Shown here: positions 27,417-36,385 of the stretch, piece after piece | Numbering within the stretch: position 1 is the first letter of the stretch | Layout: each line of letters begins with the position of its first letter | Origin: Rhodospirillaceae bacterium | GTDB taxonomy: Bacteria > Pseudomonadota > Alphaproteobacteria > Dongiales > Dongiaceae | DNA length: 64,000 nucleotides | Direction of reading: 5' to 3' | NCBI GenBank assembly: GCA_008012315.1 | Contig: SSEL01000003.1 | Location: 1-64,000 of the forward strand | Notes under the pieces: model-generated | What the model saw: only the letters and a program-made list of their open reading frames with translations | What the model was told of the DNA's origin: nothing | Databases searched by the model: none | Made by a program: the position numbers and the translations under genes

Positions 27417-27902
27417 ACCGCGCTTGATCACCGAAATGCTGCCATTGGTCTCCAGGACCGCGAGACGCACCTCCTCGGCCCGCTCGCAACCATTGCGCCG
27501 CAAGGCCGCCATCAATTCATCGCGGGTGATGCCTTCCTGCACCATCACCGCATGATAGACATGGCCGTCGCTGATCAGCACCCGTGGCTGGCCATCGACC
27601 AGGCGCTCCAGTTTCGGATGGATGCTGGTGAGGCGGCCGACCAGGGTGTTCAAGCCGACCAGCGTGACCGCTGAGATCAGTCCGCCGAGCAGCGAGTTGT
27701 CGCCGCCATTCATCGAATTCTGCACGGCATTGCTGAGGATCAGCAGCAGCACCAGGTCGAACGGCGTCAACTGGCCGACCTGGCGCTTGCCGGTGAGACG
27801 CAGGGCGACCAGCAGGAAGACATAGACGACGAGCGCCCGGAGCACGAACTCCCACCAAGGGAGGCTGATCGCCAGCAATGACGAAAGCCGGTCGGCGCTC
27901 AT
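27414..27902 (-). CDS. YetF-like membrane protein (DUF421)
   Basis: 162 aa. Membrane segments are at about 15-35 ('WEFVLRALVVYVFLLVALRL'), 45-62 and 70-90, followed by a small cytoplasmic domain containing 'DGQPRVLISDGHVYHAVMVQEGITRDELMAALRRNG', the DUF421/YetF signature. YetF-type proteins of Bacillus belong to a family linked to spore-germination and stress proteins, but the biochemical role is unknown. The stop codon is the TAG at the end of repeat copy B. Confidence 0.9.
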   Translation of the reverse strand: MSADRLSSLLAISLPWWEFVLRALVVYVFLLVALRLTGKRQVGQLTPFDLVLLLILSNAVQNSMNGGDNSLLGGLISAVTLVGLNTLVGRLTSIHPKLERLVDGQPRVLISDGHVYHAVMVQEGITRDELMAALRRNGCERAEEVRLAVLETNGSISVIKRG

Positions 27903-27922
27903 CTCTTTCGGGCGCCGTTATC

Positions 27923-28660
27923 TCACGGCGCCATCACCGATTGCTTGGGCATGGTGCCGCCGGCCGCCTTGACGGCCCGGGCATAGGCGCGCTCGGATTT
28001 GTAGATGCCGATGCGCGGCAGATCCTCGCGCTTCAACGGCACGATGCCCTTGCCGCCCGGCAGCACCTTCAGGAAGCCGCCTTCGCGGGCGATCAGCACA
28101 ATCGGCCGCTTCAACCGGGTGAAGGTACGGCGATGGGTCGCGGAATGCTGCTTCATGGTCTCGAATTCCGCCGGATCCTTCTCGAACAGGAATTCATAGG
28201 CAGCGATGAATTCCTGGAGAAAATCGCGCTCCACCACCTGCATGTTGGAAATCAGCCAGCAGCGGTCCTCATAGATCCAATAGGTGCCGAGCCCGATGAA
28301 CGCGCCTTCGCGGGTGATATACGGGTAGAAGGGAAAGGCGCGGCAAGCCAAGGTGCGGTTGTCGCGCTCGCAGAAACGCGCGCCCTTGCATTCGATGGCG
28401 CAGCAGGAACTGCCGAGCTCGTTGACGATCTTGCGGGTGGTGGCGTCATAGGGCTTGAAGCGGTGCCAGAGATCGGTGCGGCTCTTCAGCAAGGTCCATT
28501 CCGGCTTTTCCACCACCGGCACCGCATGCTGGGTCGAGCAGCAGACCGGCGAATCGCCGTTGATCGGCCCGCAGAAACGGCCGCAATCGTAGCGCGACAC
28601 GTTCGCTTGAAACATGTCGTAGAGCTCGCCGAAGTCTTTCGGCTGCATACCTTTGGACAT
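27923..28660 (-). CDS. Cysteine-rich conserved protein (possible metal or Fe-S cluster binder)
   Basis: About 245 aa, no named family recognised with certainty. The N-terminal half has many Cys: 'CGRFCGP', 'SPVCCS', 'SSCCAIECKGARFCERD' and 'LACRAFPFYPY'. The Cys-x3-Cys and paired-Cys spacing, ending in 'CRAFPFYPY', recalls the YkgJ-type zinc- or iron-chelating proteins. The C-terminal half is charged and has no Cys. ATG 28660 has GGGAGAG 5 nt upstream; the frame is open to 28708. It is the neighbour of the YetF-like gene (20-nt gap) and diverges from the DUF4170 gene. Confidence 0.75.
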   Translation of the reverse strand: MSKGMQPKDFGELYDMFQANVSRYDCGRFCGPINGDSPVCCSTQHAVPVVEKPEWTLLKSRTDLWHRFKPYDATTRKIVNELGSSCCAIECKGARFCERDNRTLACRAFPFYPYITREGAFIGLGTYWIYEDRCWLISNMQVVERDFLQEFIAAYEFLFEKDPAEFETMKQHSATHRRTFTRLKRPIVLIAREGGFLKVLPGGKGIVPLKREDLPRIGIYKSERAYARAVKAAGGTMPKQSVMAP

Positions 28661-28815
28661 TCCAACTCTCCCTTGACCGGCCTGCCTGCAATCTGCGGTA
28701 GCTGGCATGCCGTTTTTGAATACATTCCCGACTCGGAAGATAGCTTAGACTGATAGCCCGTGATATTCGATCCGGCAAATGCGTTTCTGGTGGCCATATT
28801 GAGGTTTTTGCGATT

Positions 28816-29220
28816 ATGAAACGTTACTGGGTGGTTGGCGGGCTTTATGCCGACACCAACTTTGATCGCCTCCAAGATGGCGGCAAGGAACACCGATACG
28901 GACCGTTTCCGACTTACCAGGATGCCAAGACGGAATGGCAGAAGCGGGCCTGGGAAAGCGTCGATCAGGCCAATGCCCGCTTCCGCATCGAAGAGGAAGG
29001 CGCCACGACCTGCTACTGGGTGGTCGGCGGGCCCTACTGCGATACCAGCTTCAGCGAACCGGCACCGGGCGGCGGCGAACAATGGTTCGGTCCGTTCGAC
29101 GATTATGACAGCGCCAAGATCGAATGGTCGCGGCGCGCCTGGTCAAGCGTGGATGATGCCATGTGCCGCTACCGGATCGAGAAGCTGGCGACCGGCGAGC
29201 ACCCCCGCAAGAAACGCTAA
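28816..29220 (+). CDS. Tandem DUF4170 protein
   Basis: 134 aa made of two copies of the DUF4170 unit. Residues 4-60 ('YWVVGGLYADTNF...GPFPTYQDAKTEWQKRAWESVD') and 66-122 ('YWVVGGPYCDTSF...GPFDDYDSAKIEWSRRAWSSVD') align closely. This small alphaproteobacterial domain resembles SPOR/Tudor-like small folds, but its function is unknown. The stop codon overlaps the end of the MOSC gene on the other strand by 4 nt. Confidence 0.88.
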   Translation: MKRYWVVGGLYADTNFDRLQDGGKEHRYGPFPTYQDAKTEWQKRAWESVDQANARFRIEEEGATTCYWVVGGPYCDTSFSEPAPGGGEQWFGPFDDYDSAKIEWSRRAWSSVDDAMCRYRIEKLATGEHPRKKR

Positions 29221-29978
29221 ACCACCCGGCTTGCCGCACCCAGCCGCACCGTGCCGGCCTGGGCAACCGTGGCATAGCCGCCGGCGAAGGTGCGGTTCAT
29301 CTGGGTGACGGTATGGAGGATGCGGGGATCCTTCGGCAAGTCGCCCTGGGCCCGCACCGTCATCACGCAGCGCACACAATTATCGACCACACGGAAGCGC
29401 AGATCGCCGCAAGCGAGATCGCGCCCGATCCAATCCTGTTCCGGAAAGCCGCTGGCGGTGCCGCAATCAAGCAGCACATTGGGCCGGAAACGCACTGGCT
29501 CGAACGTGCCTTCGGGATAGCCTTTGCGCAATTCGGCCAGGGTCGCCGTCGTCAGAAAATGACAGGGAGAGAGTTCGTAGCGCATCTTGGCGACGCTGCC
29601 GTCATTGACGACCAGCCGCACCTGCTTGCCGAGCCGATCCGACAGCACCCTGTCGCAATCGGGATCATCACTGCGCAAAGTGGCGCCGTCGGGAAAGGCG
29701 ATCTCGGCCGGCGGCAAGGCCGCACCCGCGACGACCGGGGCGAGATAGCGCGCCTGCCAGGTGATGAGATCGTTCCAGCCGGGCCGCGACGATCCAACCA
29801 CGGTGCCGCTCGCAATATCGGCAATGCCATAGCCGCGATCGCCCCGCAAGCCGGTTTCCGTGAAGACGGCCTCCTGCAGCGCCTCGCCGCGCAGGCTCTG
29901 CACCGGGTAGCGCCAGAGGCCGCTGACGGCCATCTCGGCGATCGCGGCGGATTTGGTGCCTCCCATGATTGTCATCAA
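29217..29978 (-). CDS. MOSC domain protein (YcbX-like)
   Basis: 253 aa. MOSC_N-like start ('VSGLWRYPVQSLRGEALQEAVFTETGLRGDRGYGI') and MOSC beta-barrel with 'VDNCVRCVMTVRA', holding the conserved Cys (about 202-205) that binds molybdenum cofactor in relatives. YcbX-like proteins detoxify N-hydroxylated bases. It ends inside the 3' end of the DUF4170 gene (4-nt overlap). Confidence 0.88.
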   Translation of the reverse strand: MMTIMGGTKSAAIAEMAVSGLWRYPVQSLRGEALQEAVFTETGLRGDRGYGIADIASGTVVGSSRPGWNDLITWQARYLAPVVAGAALPPAEIAFPDGATLRSDDPDCDRVLSDRLGKQVRLVVNDGSVAKMRYELSPCHFLTTATLAELRKGYPEGTFEPVRFRPNVLLDCGTASGFPEQDWIGRDLACGDLRFRVVDNCVRCVMTVRAQGDLPKDPRILHTVTQMNRTFAGGYATVAQAGTVRLGAASRVV

Positions 29979-30000
29979 TCGAGCCCTTCCTGCAGTCGCT

Positions 30001-30684
30001 TCACGGCATCAGCCGCCAGACGATGGTTTCTCGTTCGGTGCGGTCTTCCAACTCCAGGCTGGTCGGCACACGGTAGCGCGCCACTTCCACCAGGCCGCTG
30101 CCCGGCAGATAGGCGCGGCCCGGATCGCCCATCAATATGGTGACGCCGCGGCCGGCCAATTGCCGGAACCAGGCGATAACCCGTTCGGCCATCGGCTTTT
30201 CATAGCAGACATCACCGGCGAGGACGACATCCCAGCGGCCTTCCTGGCCGATCAGATCGTCCATCACCACCCGCACATCGGCGGCATTCGCCGCCGCGTT
30301 CAATTCAATCGCGGCAATGGCGACGGCATCGATCTCGGCTGCCTCCACCAATTCCGCCCCGGCTTTCGCGGCGCCGATCGCGCTGAGCCCGCTGCCGGCG
30401 GCAAAATCGAGAACCCGCCGGCCCCGCACCCAGTCGGGATGGTCCATCAGATGGCGGGTCAGCGCCTGGCCACCGGGCCAAGCGAAGGCCCAATAAGGCG
30501 GCGGGATATTACGCTTGGCCAGGGTCTCCTCGGTCGCCTCCCAGATCGGCGTGATCTCGGTGGCGAGATGAAGGCGGATCTCCGGCGTCAAGGGCGGCGC
30601 GACCAACGTCGTCTGCTGGCGGATGAAGGCCTTGGCATCCTGCACCGATATCGGTTCGACCGCCGTCATCCCAGCCGCCGTCAT
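30001..30684 (-). CDS. EtfB lysine methyltransferase-like class I methyltransferase
   Basis: About 227 aa. Methyltransferase core: '[41 protein letters not shown]' (motif I through strand 2; about 80-120), '[17 protein letters not shown]' and '[12 protein letters not shown]', matching the family 16 (METTL20/EtfBKMT, NNMT-like) group. Human METTL20 methylates electron transfer flavoprotein beta; that target here is inferred. ATG 30684 overlaps the ubiA stop (ATGA), so the pair is translationally coupled. Confidence 0.85.
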   Translation of the reverse strand: MTAAGMTAVEPISVQDAKAFIRQQTTLVAPPLTPEIRLHLATEITPIWEATEETLAKRNIPPPYWAFAWPGGQALTRHLMDHPDWVRGRRVLDFAAGSGLSAIGAAKAGAELVEAAEIDAVAIAAIELNAAANAADVRVVMDDLIGQEGRWDVVLAGDVCYEKPMAERVIAWFRQLAGRGVTILMGDPGRAYLPGSGLVEVARYRVPTSLELEDRTERETIVWRLMP

Positions 30685-31592
30685 CCGAGCCACCGCCCGA
30701 AGATGATACCGAGCAGCAGCAGCAAGCCGAGATCGCGGTTGCTCTTGAATTTCGCGAGACAATCCTTCGGCTTGTCGAGATCGGCATTCTTGAGCTGCCA
30801 GACGAGATGTCCCGCCACCACGAGAAGGCCGAGATAAGCCGGCCAGCCGAGCTGCGCCGCTTTGAAGGCGATGGCGATCAGAAGCACCATGGCGGCGGCG
30901 AAGCCCGCCAGCCAGGCCTTGGTGTCGTCGCCGAAACGCAAGGCGGTGGATTTGACGCCGACCAGGAGATCGTCGGCCTTGTCCTGATGGGCATAGATCG
31001 TGTCATAGACCAAGGTCCAGCAGATGCCGGCGAGATAAAACGGTATGGTTACCGGGCTGAATTCATCGCGCACCGCCGCCCAGCCGAGCAAGGCGCCCCA
31101 GTTGAAGGCGAGGCCGAGGACGACCTGCGGCCACCAGGTGATGCGCTTCATGAAGGGATAGATGACCACCAGCGACAGTGAGGCGATGCCGAGCCAGATG
31201 GCGGCCTTGGTCAGGGAGAGGAGAACAATAAGGCCGATCAGCAATTGCAGGCCGAGAAAGATCACGGCCTGGGTCATCGTCAAGGCGCCGCTGGCGAGCG
31301 GCCGCGTCGCCGTGCGCGCCACTTTGATATCGATATCGCGGTCCGCCATGTCGTTGATGGTGCAGCCGGCGCCACGCATGACGAGGGCGCCGATGGCGAC
31401 CAGGACCATCGCCCGTATATCCGGCCCCGCGCCCGGCTGCGCGGCCATGGCGATCGACCATAAGCAGGGCAGCAGCAGGAGCCAGGTGCCGATCGGACGG
31501 TCGAGCCGGGCCAAGCGCAGATAAGGCCGCCATCCTGCCGGCATGTAGCGGTCGATCCAATCGCCGCTGTGAATGTCGGATGCACTATACAT
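30681..31592 (-). CDS. ubiA: 4-hydroxybenzoate polyprenyltransferase UbiA
   Basis: A membrane enzyme that attaches the polyprenyl chain to 4-hydroxybenzoate in ubiquinone synthesis. About 303 aa. The two Asp-rich prenyl-diphosphate motifs are '[23 protein letters not shown]' and '[24 protein letters not shown]', within 7-9 hydrophobic segments. ATG 31592 with AGGAAG 10 nt upstream is preferred over the longer open frame to 31709. It is divergent from rsmE and coupled to the following methyltransferase. Confidence 0.96.
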   Translation of the reverse strand: MYSASDIHSGDWIDRYMPAGWRPYLRLARLDRPIGTWLLLLPCLWSIAMAAQPGAGPDIRAMVLVAIGALVMRGAGCTINDMADRDIDIKVARTATRPLASGALTMTQAVIFLGLQLLIGLIVLLSLTKAAIWLGIASLSLVVIYPFMKRITWWPQVVLGLAFNWGALLGWAAVRDEFSPVTIPFYLAGICWTLVYDTIYAHQDKADDLLVGVKSTALRFGDDTKAWLAGFAAAMVLLIAIAFKAAQLGWPAYLGLLVVAGHLVWQLKNADLDKPKDCLAKFKSNRDLGLLLLLGIIFGRWLG

Positions 31593-31746
31593 GACGGATG
31601 ACTTCCTCGTTACGCTGACGGCCGGTTCCTTGCCCCGCTCACATCTTGCGGGCTTCTTGCAAGGAAGGCATGGCTGCGGCACTTTAGACCGCCATGCCAA
31701 TGCCCACAAGTTCAGCCATGCCCCATTTGCACGCTGCGGTGATCCG

Positions 31747-32556
31747 ATGATCCCGCGCCTTTACGTTACCGCCGATCTGCAACCTGACGGCGTCGTCGCC
31801 ATCGATGAGCGGGCGACGCATTACCTGCGCAACGTCCTGCGCCGCCAGGCCGGCGATCCGGTAGTGGTCTTCAATGGCCGCGACGGTGAATTCAACGCCG
31901 AGATCACCGCGCTGGACAAGCGCGCCGTGCAACTGCATCTGACGGCGCGCAAGCGGGAACAGGATTCCGTCCCCGATCTGTGGCTTTGTTTCGCGCCGCT
32001 GAAAAAGGATGCGGTGGATTTCCTGATCGAAAAAGCAACCGAGCTCGGCGTCGCCGCTTTCCGGCCGGTCTTTACCCAGCATACCGCCGCCACCCGGCTC
32101 AACCTCGACCGGCTGGCCGCCAACGCCATCGAAGCCGCCGAGCAAACCGAAAGACTGACCCTGCCGGAGGTTCATACCCCGGTCAGCCTGGATCAATTGC
32201 TGCAGAACTGGCCGGCCGAACGGCGCATGATCCTGTGCGCCGAGGCCGGCCCGGCTCTACCGATTGCAGACGCGTTACAACGTTTCACAACCGCCCCCGA
32301 GAAATCTCACCCGTCGGGTGAAAAAGGCGCAAAACCGTCCAGTTGGGCTATCCTGTGCGGACCGGAGGGCGGCTTTGCACGTTCCGAGCTTGACCGGCTT
32401 AATAAACTGCCCTTTGTTACGCCCGTCGGCCTGGGCCCCCGAATCCTGCGCGCCGATACGGCAGCGTTGTCGGCGCTGGCGATCTTTCAGGCGGTTCTCG
32501 GGGATGGGAATCTAAGACCGCCGCCATCGATGATGCCGATCGGCCAACGGGCGTAA
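31747..32556 (+). CDS. rsmE: 16S rRNA (uracil(1498)-N3)-methyltransferase RsmE
   Basis: Methylates U1498 of 16S rRNA. About 269 aa, SPOUT class. Marks: '[22 protein letters not shown]' near the N-terminal PUA-like domain; '[20 protein letters not shown]'; the knot region '[13 protein letters not shown]' and '[16 protein letters not shown]'. ATG 31747 matches the family N-terminus ('IPRLYV'). The stop codon lies in the loop of a small hairpin (32549-32561). Confidence 0.95.
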   Translation: MIPRLYVTADLQPDGVVAIDERATHYLRNVLRRQAGDPVVVFNGRDGEFNAEITALDKRAVQLHLTARKREQDSVPDLWLCFAPLKKDAVDFLIEKATELGVAAFRPVFTQHTAATRLNLDRLAANAIEAAEQTERLTLPEVHTPVSLDQLLQNWPAERRMILCAEAGPALPIADALQRFTTAPEKSHPSGEKGAKPSSWAILCGPEGGFARSELDRLNKLPFVTPVGLGPRILRADTAALSALAIFQAVLGDGNLRPPPSMMPIGQRA

Positions 32557-32561
32557 CGCCC
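32549..32561 (+). other. hairpin enclosing the rsmE stop codon
   Basis: GGGCG (32549-32553), loop TAA (32554-32556, the rsmE stop), CGCCC (32557-32561). A 5-bp GC stem with a 3-nt loop; no T run follows. Confidence 0.4.
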
Positions 32562-32600
32562 TCTGGGGGCAGGCGGCCAGAGTAGTAATTGGGAGACCTT

Positions 32601-33965
32601 ATGTCGGCACCACCGAAGTCGCTGGGCGCACCGATCACCTCCAAGCGGCAGCTGATCGAATATATCGAAGCCGGCAACAAACCGCGCGAGGCTTGGCGCA
32701 TCGGCACCGAACACGAGAAATTCGTGTTCGACCTGAAGACCTTGCGCCCGGTCAGCTATGAAGCCGCGAACGGGATCGGCCCGCTGCTGAACGGTTTGAA
32801 GCGGTTCGGCTGGGAGCCGGTCGACGAGAACGGCAACACCATTGCCTTGACGATGGATGGCTGCAGCATCACCCTGGAACCGGGCGGCCAGTTCGAATTG
32901 TCCGGCGCGCCGCTGGAGACCATCCACCAAACCTGCGCCGAAGTCGGCACGCATCTGCGCCAAGTGAAGGAAGTCGGCGCGGAACTGGGCATCGGCCTGC
33001 TCGGCATGGGCTTCCAGCCGAAATGGTCGCGCGCCGATACGCCCTGGATGCCGAAGGGGCGTTACAAGATCATGCGCGACTACATGCCGAAGAAGGGCAA
33101 GCTTGGCCACGACATGATGCAACGCACCTGTACGGTGCAGACCAATCTCGATTTCTCCAGCGAAGCTGACATGGTGAAAAAGCTGCGCGTCTCCATGGCG
33201 CTGCAACCGGTGGCGACTGCTTTGTTCGCCGATTCGCCCTTCACCGAAGGCAAGCCCAATGGCTTCATGAGCTATCGCAGCCATATCTGGACCGATACCG
33301 ACCCGGATCGCTGCGGCACGCTGACCTGGGTCTTCGACGAGGGCATGGGCTTCGAGCGCTGGGTCGATTACATGCTCGATGTGCCGATGTATTTCGTCTA
33401 TCGCGACGGCAAGTATATCGATGCCAGCGGCCAGTCGTTCCGCGATTTCATGCAAGGCAAATTGCCGGCGCTGCCGGGCGAAACGCCGACCAGCAGCGAT
33501 TGGGCCGATCACTTGACCACCGCCTTCCCGGAAGTGCGCCTGAAGCGCTTCCTGGAAATGCGCGGCGCCGATGGTGGTCCGTGGGAACGGCTCTGCGCCT
33601 TGCCGGCGCTCTGGGTCGGCCTGCTCTATGACGACCAGGCGCTGGATGCCGCCTGGGATCTGGTCAAGAACTGGACCTCGGAAGATCATCTCGGCCTGCG
33701 CCGCGACGTGCCGCGCATGGCGCTGAAGACCCCGTTCCAGGGCCGGACCATGCGCGAGCTTGCCCTGGATGTGCTGAAGATCGCGCGTGCCGGCCTGCAG
33801 CGCCGCGCCGCGCTCGACAAGGTCGGCAGTGATGAGAGCGGTTTCCTGAATGTCATCCAGGAGATCGCCGAAAGCGGGATCTGCCCGGCCGAGGAAAAGC
33901 TGGCCCGCTATCACGGGAAGTGGGAAGAAAGCGTCGATCCGATTTTCACTGAATACGCCTATTGA
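32601..33965 (+). CDS. gshA: Glutamate-cysteine ligase (GshA, plant-type GCS2 family)
   Basis: First enzyme of glutathione synthesis: joins glutamate and cysteine with ATP. About 454 aa. The signature '[12 protein letters not shown]' lies at about 36-47 and '[13 protein letters not shown]' follows; this is the class shared by alphaproteobacteria and plants. ATG 32601 has GGGAG about 5 nt upstream; an in-frame TTG at 32589 is less likely. It lies 44 nt after rsmE in the same direction and may be co-transcribed with it. Confidence 0.96.
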   Translation: MSAPPKSLGAPITSKRQLIEYIEAGNKPREAWRIGTEHEKFVFDLKTLRPVSYEAANGIGPLLNGLKRFGWEPVDENGNTIALTMDGCSITLEPGGQFELSGAPLETIHQTCAEVGTHLRQVKEVGAELGIGLLGMGFQPKWSRADTPWMPKGRYKIMRDYMPKKGKLGHDMMQRTCTVQTNLDFSSEADMVKKLRVSMALQPVATALFADSPFTEGKPNGFMSYRSHIWTDTDPDRCGTLTWVFDEGMGFERWVDYMLDVPMYFVYRDGKYIDASGQSFRDFMQGKLPALPGETPTSSDWADHLTTAFPEVRLKRFLEMRGADGGPWERLCALPALWVGLLYDDQALDAAWDLVKNWTSEDHLGLRRDVPRMALKTPFQGRTMRELALDVLKIARAGLQRRAALDKVGSDESGFLNVIQEIAESGICPAEEKLARYHGKWEESVDPIFTEYAY

Positions 33966-33978
33966 AGCGATACCGGCC

Positions 33979-34404
33979 GTGACGACGATCGGCGTTTTCG
34001 CCAGCATCTTCGACACGGCCGGACATGCTCTCTGTATCCGGCAGAATTACGGCGCGCGTTATTGGACGACGCCCGGTGGACGCCTGGAAACCGGCGAAGC
34101 ACCGGCCGATGGGCTGATCCGGGAAGTGCGCGAAGAGATCGGCGCGGAGATCGCCATTGCCGGTCTCATCGGTGCTTATGCCAATCCCTATAAGGACGAT
34201 CTTATCCTGTGTTTCGCGACGAAGCTTCTCACCTCCCTGAAAGGTTGGCGACCACATGCGGAGATCGACGCCTTGGATTTCTTTCCGTTGGATCGCCTGC
34301 CGCAGCCGATGACCGCCAATACCCAATGGCGGCTGCGTGACGGTGCCGCCGGCCGGCGCGGCCTGTATCGCGTCTTCGATGGGCCGGACCAGCTGAGAGC
34401 TTAG
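33979..34404 (+). CDS. NUDIX hydrolase
   Basis: About 141 aa. NUDIX box 'GGRLETGEAPADGL...REVREEIGAE' (G-x5-E-x7-R-E-x2-E-E-x-G) is complete and sits at about 32-55. No substrate clue. The start is uncertain: GTG 33979 is preferred because the earlier in-frame ATG (33850) lies inside gshA. Only 13 nt separate the gshA stop from the proposed start. Confidence 0.82.
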   Translation: MTTIGVFASIFDTAGHALCIRQNYGARYWTTPGGRLETGEAPADGLIREVREEIGAEIAIAGLIGAYANPYKDDLILCFATKLLTSLKGWRPHAEIDALDFFPLDRLPQPMTANTQWRLRDGAAGRRGLYRVFDGPDQLRA

Positions 34405-34423
34405 TGTTGCTGAGAGCTTAGTG

Positions 34424-34939
34424 TTATTTCGGCTGATCGTCCGCCGGTGGCCGGCCGTCATCGCCACGTGGCGCCAGCCAGCGTTTCGCCCAACGCTGGC
34501 GCATCTCCGGGCTGAGCTTCGGCGCCGCTTCGACGATCAAACCATGCATCATCTGTTGCGCCAATTGCCCCTGCTGCTGCATGGCGTTCAACGCCTGCTC
34601 GAAGGCCGCCGGATCGAAAGGATCGGCCGATAGCTGCTTCGCAACCTCGGCACGCGCCAGGCGCATCGCATCGCGCATCTTGTCGATCTCAGCCTCATGC
34701 GGCGCCAGCACGTCCTTCAGTTCCTTGCTAATCTCCGGCGGCACGGTCATGAAGCCGATCTTGCTGGGCTCGCCGGATGACGGCCTGTCATCGGCTGCCA
34801 TCGGCCTTGGAGGGCCCCAGCCATGATGCGGCCCATGCCACAATCCGCCTACCAGCAACCCGATCAAAAACAGGTTGAGGCAGAGCGAAACGATCCCGCC
34901 GACGGTAACGATGACGGCGTTGCGACCGCTCAACGTCAT
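34424..34939 (-). CDS. Periplasmic heavy-metal sensor-like protein (CnrX/ZraP class)
   Basis: About 171 aa. A membrane anchor at about 8-33 is followed by a His-rich segment ('WHGPHHGWG' at about 34-42). A helical domain follows ('AEIDKMRDAMRLARAEVAKQL', 'AFEQALNAMQQQGQLAQQMM') typical of the Spy/ZraP/CnrX 'metal_resist' superfamily. In CnrX-type systems such a protein senses metal and signals through an anti-sigma partner. Here it is the last gene of a leftward set after an ECF sigma and a one-TM protein. Which metal, if any, is unknown. GGGGGA precedes ATG 34939. Confidence 0.75.
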   Translation of the reverse strand: MTLSGRNAVIVTVGGIVSLCLNLFLIGLLVGGLWHGPHHGWGPPRPMAADDRPSSGEPSKIGFMTVPPEISKELKDVLAPHEAEIDKMRDAMRLARAEVAKQLSADPFDPAAFEQALNAMQQQGQLAQQMMHGLIVEAAPKLSPEMRQRWAKRWLAPRGDDGRPPADDQPK

Positions 34940-34997
34940 GACAAATCCCCCCGCATACGCACCTGGCCCACCATCTTCCTTTTTACCTCGCCGCCCA

Positions 34998-35486
34998 TCA
35001 CGGCAATACGCCCGGCAAATCGGCTGCCGCATAGATCATCGCAACATTGTCATCACCAAGCATTGCGACATCGCTGCCGGTCGCATCCGCCGATGTCGTT
35101 CCGTCATAGGCCGTATCGGCAACCTGCTGCTGATCGGTCGATTGTTGGGTCAGGCCAAGCTGATCGGAGACAACATTGGCGCCGAGGAAGAGGCCGAGCA
35201 ACAATGACGCCGCCGCTGCCGTAAGGCCCGATGTCAGGCCCCAGGCGAAAGGCCGGCGCAAAGCGGTCATCTTCCCCGATATCGACCGATCGGCCGAGAG
35301 ATGGTCCAGGCCGTCCCTCTTCTTCTGGTGCGATTGAAATCGGATGACCGTCCCGGTCGCTTGCTGCTGATGCTCCAGCGGAATACGCGACAAACGCTGC
35401 TGTAAGCTCGCCGGCATCTCAACCGGTGCCATCGCCTGCGCCAGGTCCCGTTCCAGATCGAATTCTTTCTCCGTCATTTCCATCAC
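34998..35486 (-). CDS. Putative membrane anti-sigma factor
   Basis: 162 aa from GTG 35486 (ATG 35483 and ATG 35477 are in-frame alternatives). An acidic and helical cytoplasmic N-terminus ('LERDLAQAMAPVEMPASLQQRL') is followed by one membrane segment (about 81-103) and a small periplasmic tail of about 55 residues rich in Asp and Gln. No family name can be assigned. The role is inferred from position: it lies between the ECF sigma gene and the periplasmic sensor, the place and layout of an anti-sigma factor. Confidence 0.55.
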   Translation of the reverse strand: MMEMTEKEFDLERDLAQAMAPVEMPASLQQRLSRIPLEHQQQATGTVIRFQSHQKKRDGLDHLSADRSISGKMTALRRPFAWGLTSGLTAAAASLLLGLFLGANVVSDQLGLTQQSTDQQQVADTAYDGTTSADATGSDVAMLGDDNVAMIYAAADLPGVLP

Positions 35487-35509
35487 CTCATCCCAACAGG
35501 CTTGTCCAT

Positions 35510-35554
35510 CCCTGCCATAGCTTTCCCTGCGCTAGCTTTCCCTGCCATAGCTTT
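35510..35554 (-). repeat. three 15-bp tandem repeats between sigma and anti-sigma genes
   Basis: CCCTGCCATAGCTTT, CCCTGCGCTAGCTTT, CCCTGCCATAGCTTT follow one another without gap. They lie in the 91-nt space downstream of the sigma gene (stop 35578) and just upstream of the putative anti-sigma start. The copy number could vary between strains and change translation spacing of the downstream gene. Confidence 0.85.
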
Positions 35555-35577
35555 CCTAGGTGCCTGTACGTTATCGG

Positions 35578-36165
35578 TCATAGCGGCTCACCCTCCGTCG
35601 CCGCGAGCTGATCGCGCAGGGTTCGCTTGGCGCGTACCAGCAATCCCTCAAAAGCTTTCACCGACATCTCCATGACGGCCGCGGCCGCCGCGTTCTTCAA
35701 TCCGGTCGTATAGGTCAGCGCGATCGCCGCCCGTTGCCGTTCCGGCAGATTGGCCACCGCCGCCACCAGCGCGGCATTGCGTTGCGCCGTTTCCATATCC
35801 TGCAAGGCATCGGCCGTCGGATCCGCCGGCTCCTCGATCGCCGCGATATCGGCCGTCCTCGGCCGGCGCTTCAAATCGAGGCAGCGATTGACGACCACGC
35901 GGTAGAGCCAGGTGCTGAATTTGGCCCGTCCTGCCTGCCATTGGCCGGCCCGCGTCCAGACCTGCAGAAAGGCATCCTGCACGACATCCTCCGCATCGCC
36001 GCGCCGGCCCAGGATGCGGAAGGCAAGGCTGTAGGCACGGCTGGCATGATGCGACATCAATTGTGCAAAAGCCGATTGGTCCCCGCCGGCAATTGCCGCC
36101 AGCAGGGCATCATCATCCACGACGTTCGAGGCCAGCCGGGCGCCGGCTGAAACATCATCGGCCAT
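35578..36165 (-). CDS. ECF-family RNA polymerase sigma factor
   Basis: About 195 aa. Region 2 shows 'AYSLAFRILGRRGDAEDVVQDAFLQVW' with 'FSTWLYRVVVNRCLDLKRR' (region 2.4), and region 4 shows 'LPERQRAAIALTYTTGLKNAAAAAVMEMSVKAFEGLLVRAKRTLRDQL'. There is no region 1 or 3, as in ECF sigmas. It heads the sigma / putative anti-sigma / periplasmic sensor run. A possible own-type promoter, GGAAT-N17-CGACA, lies at 36225-36251 on the minus strand, about 60 nt before ATG 36165. The EF-hand gene is upstream. Confidence 0.93.
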   Translation of the reverse strand: MADDVSAGARLASNVVDDDALLAAIAGGDQSAFAQLMSHHASRAYSLAFRILGRRGDAEDVVQDAFLQVWTRAGQWQAGRAKFSTWLYRVVVNRCLDLKRRPRTADIAAIEEPADPTADALQDMETAQRNAALVAAVANLPERQRAAIALTYTTGLKNAAAAAVMEMSVKAFEGLLVRAKRTLRDQLAATEGEPL

Positions 36166-36224
36166 CCTTTGGCGCCCCCACCCTGTCACGCATGCGACCA
36201 CCGTTTTTGGCTCCCTTCGGCGAT

Positions 36225-36251
36225 TGTCGCGCATTTACCCGGCCGGATTCC
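36225..36251 (-). promoter_or_regulatory. candidate ECF-type promoter of the sigma operon
   Basis: Minus strand GGAAT (36251-36247), 17 nt, CGACA (36229-36225). ECF sigmas often use GGAAC about 16-17 nt from a CGT-type -10. This fits an autoregulated promoter but the match is partial and not repeated elsewhere in the window. Confidence 0.3.
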
Positions 36252-36385
36252 AGATATTCCTGCCCTGCGATGCGCCTTGCCCTCATCACCTTCCGGAAAA
36301 ACATGTGTGTGGATCTGTGTCTCTTCCGGGAGGCGGTCCAGGCCGCGACCGCCGATCGCGGCCTGGATGTGCTCGTATGATCGCC

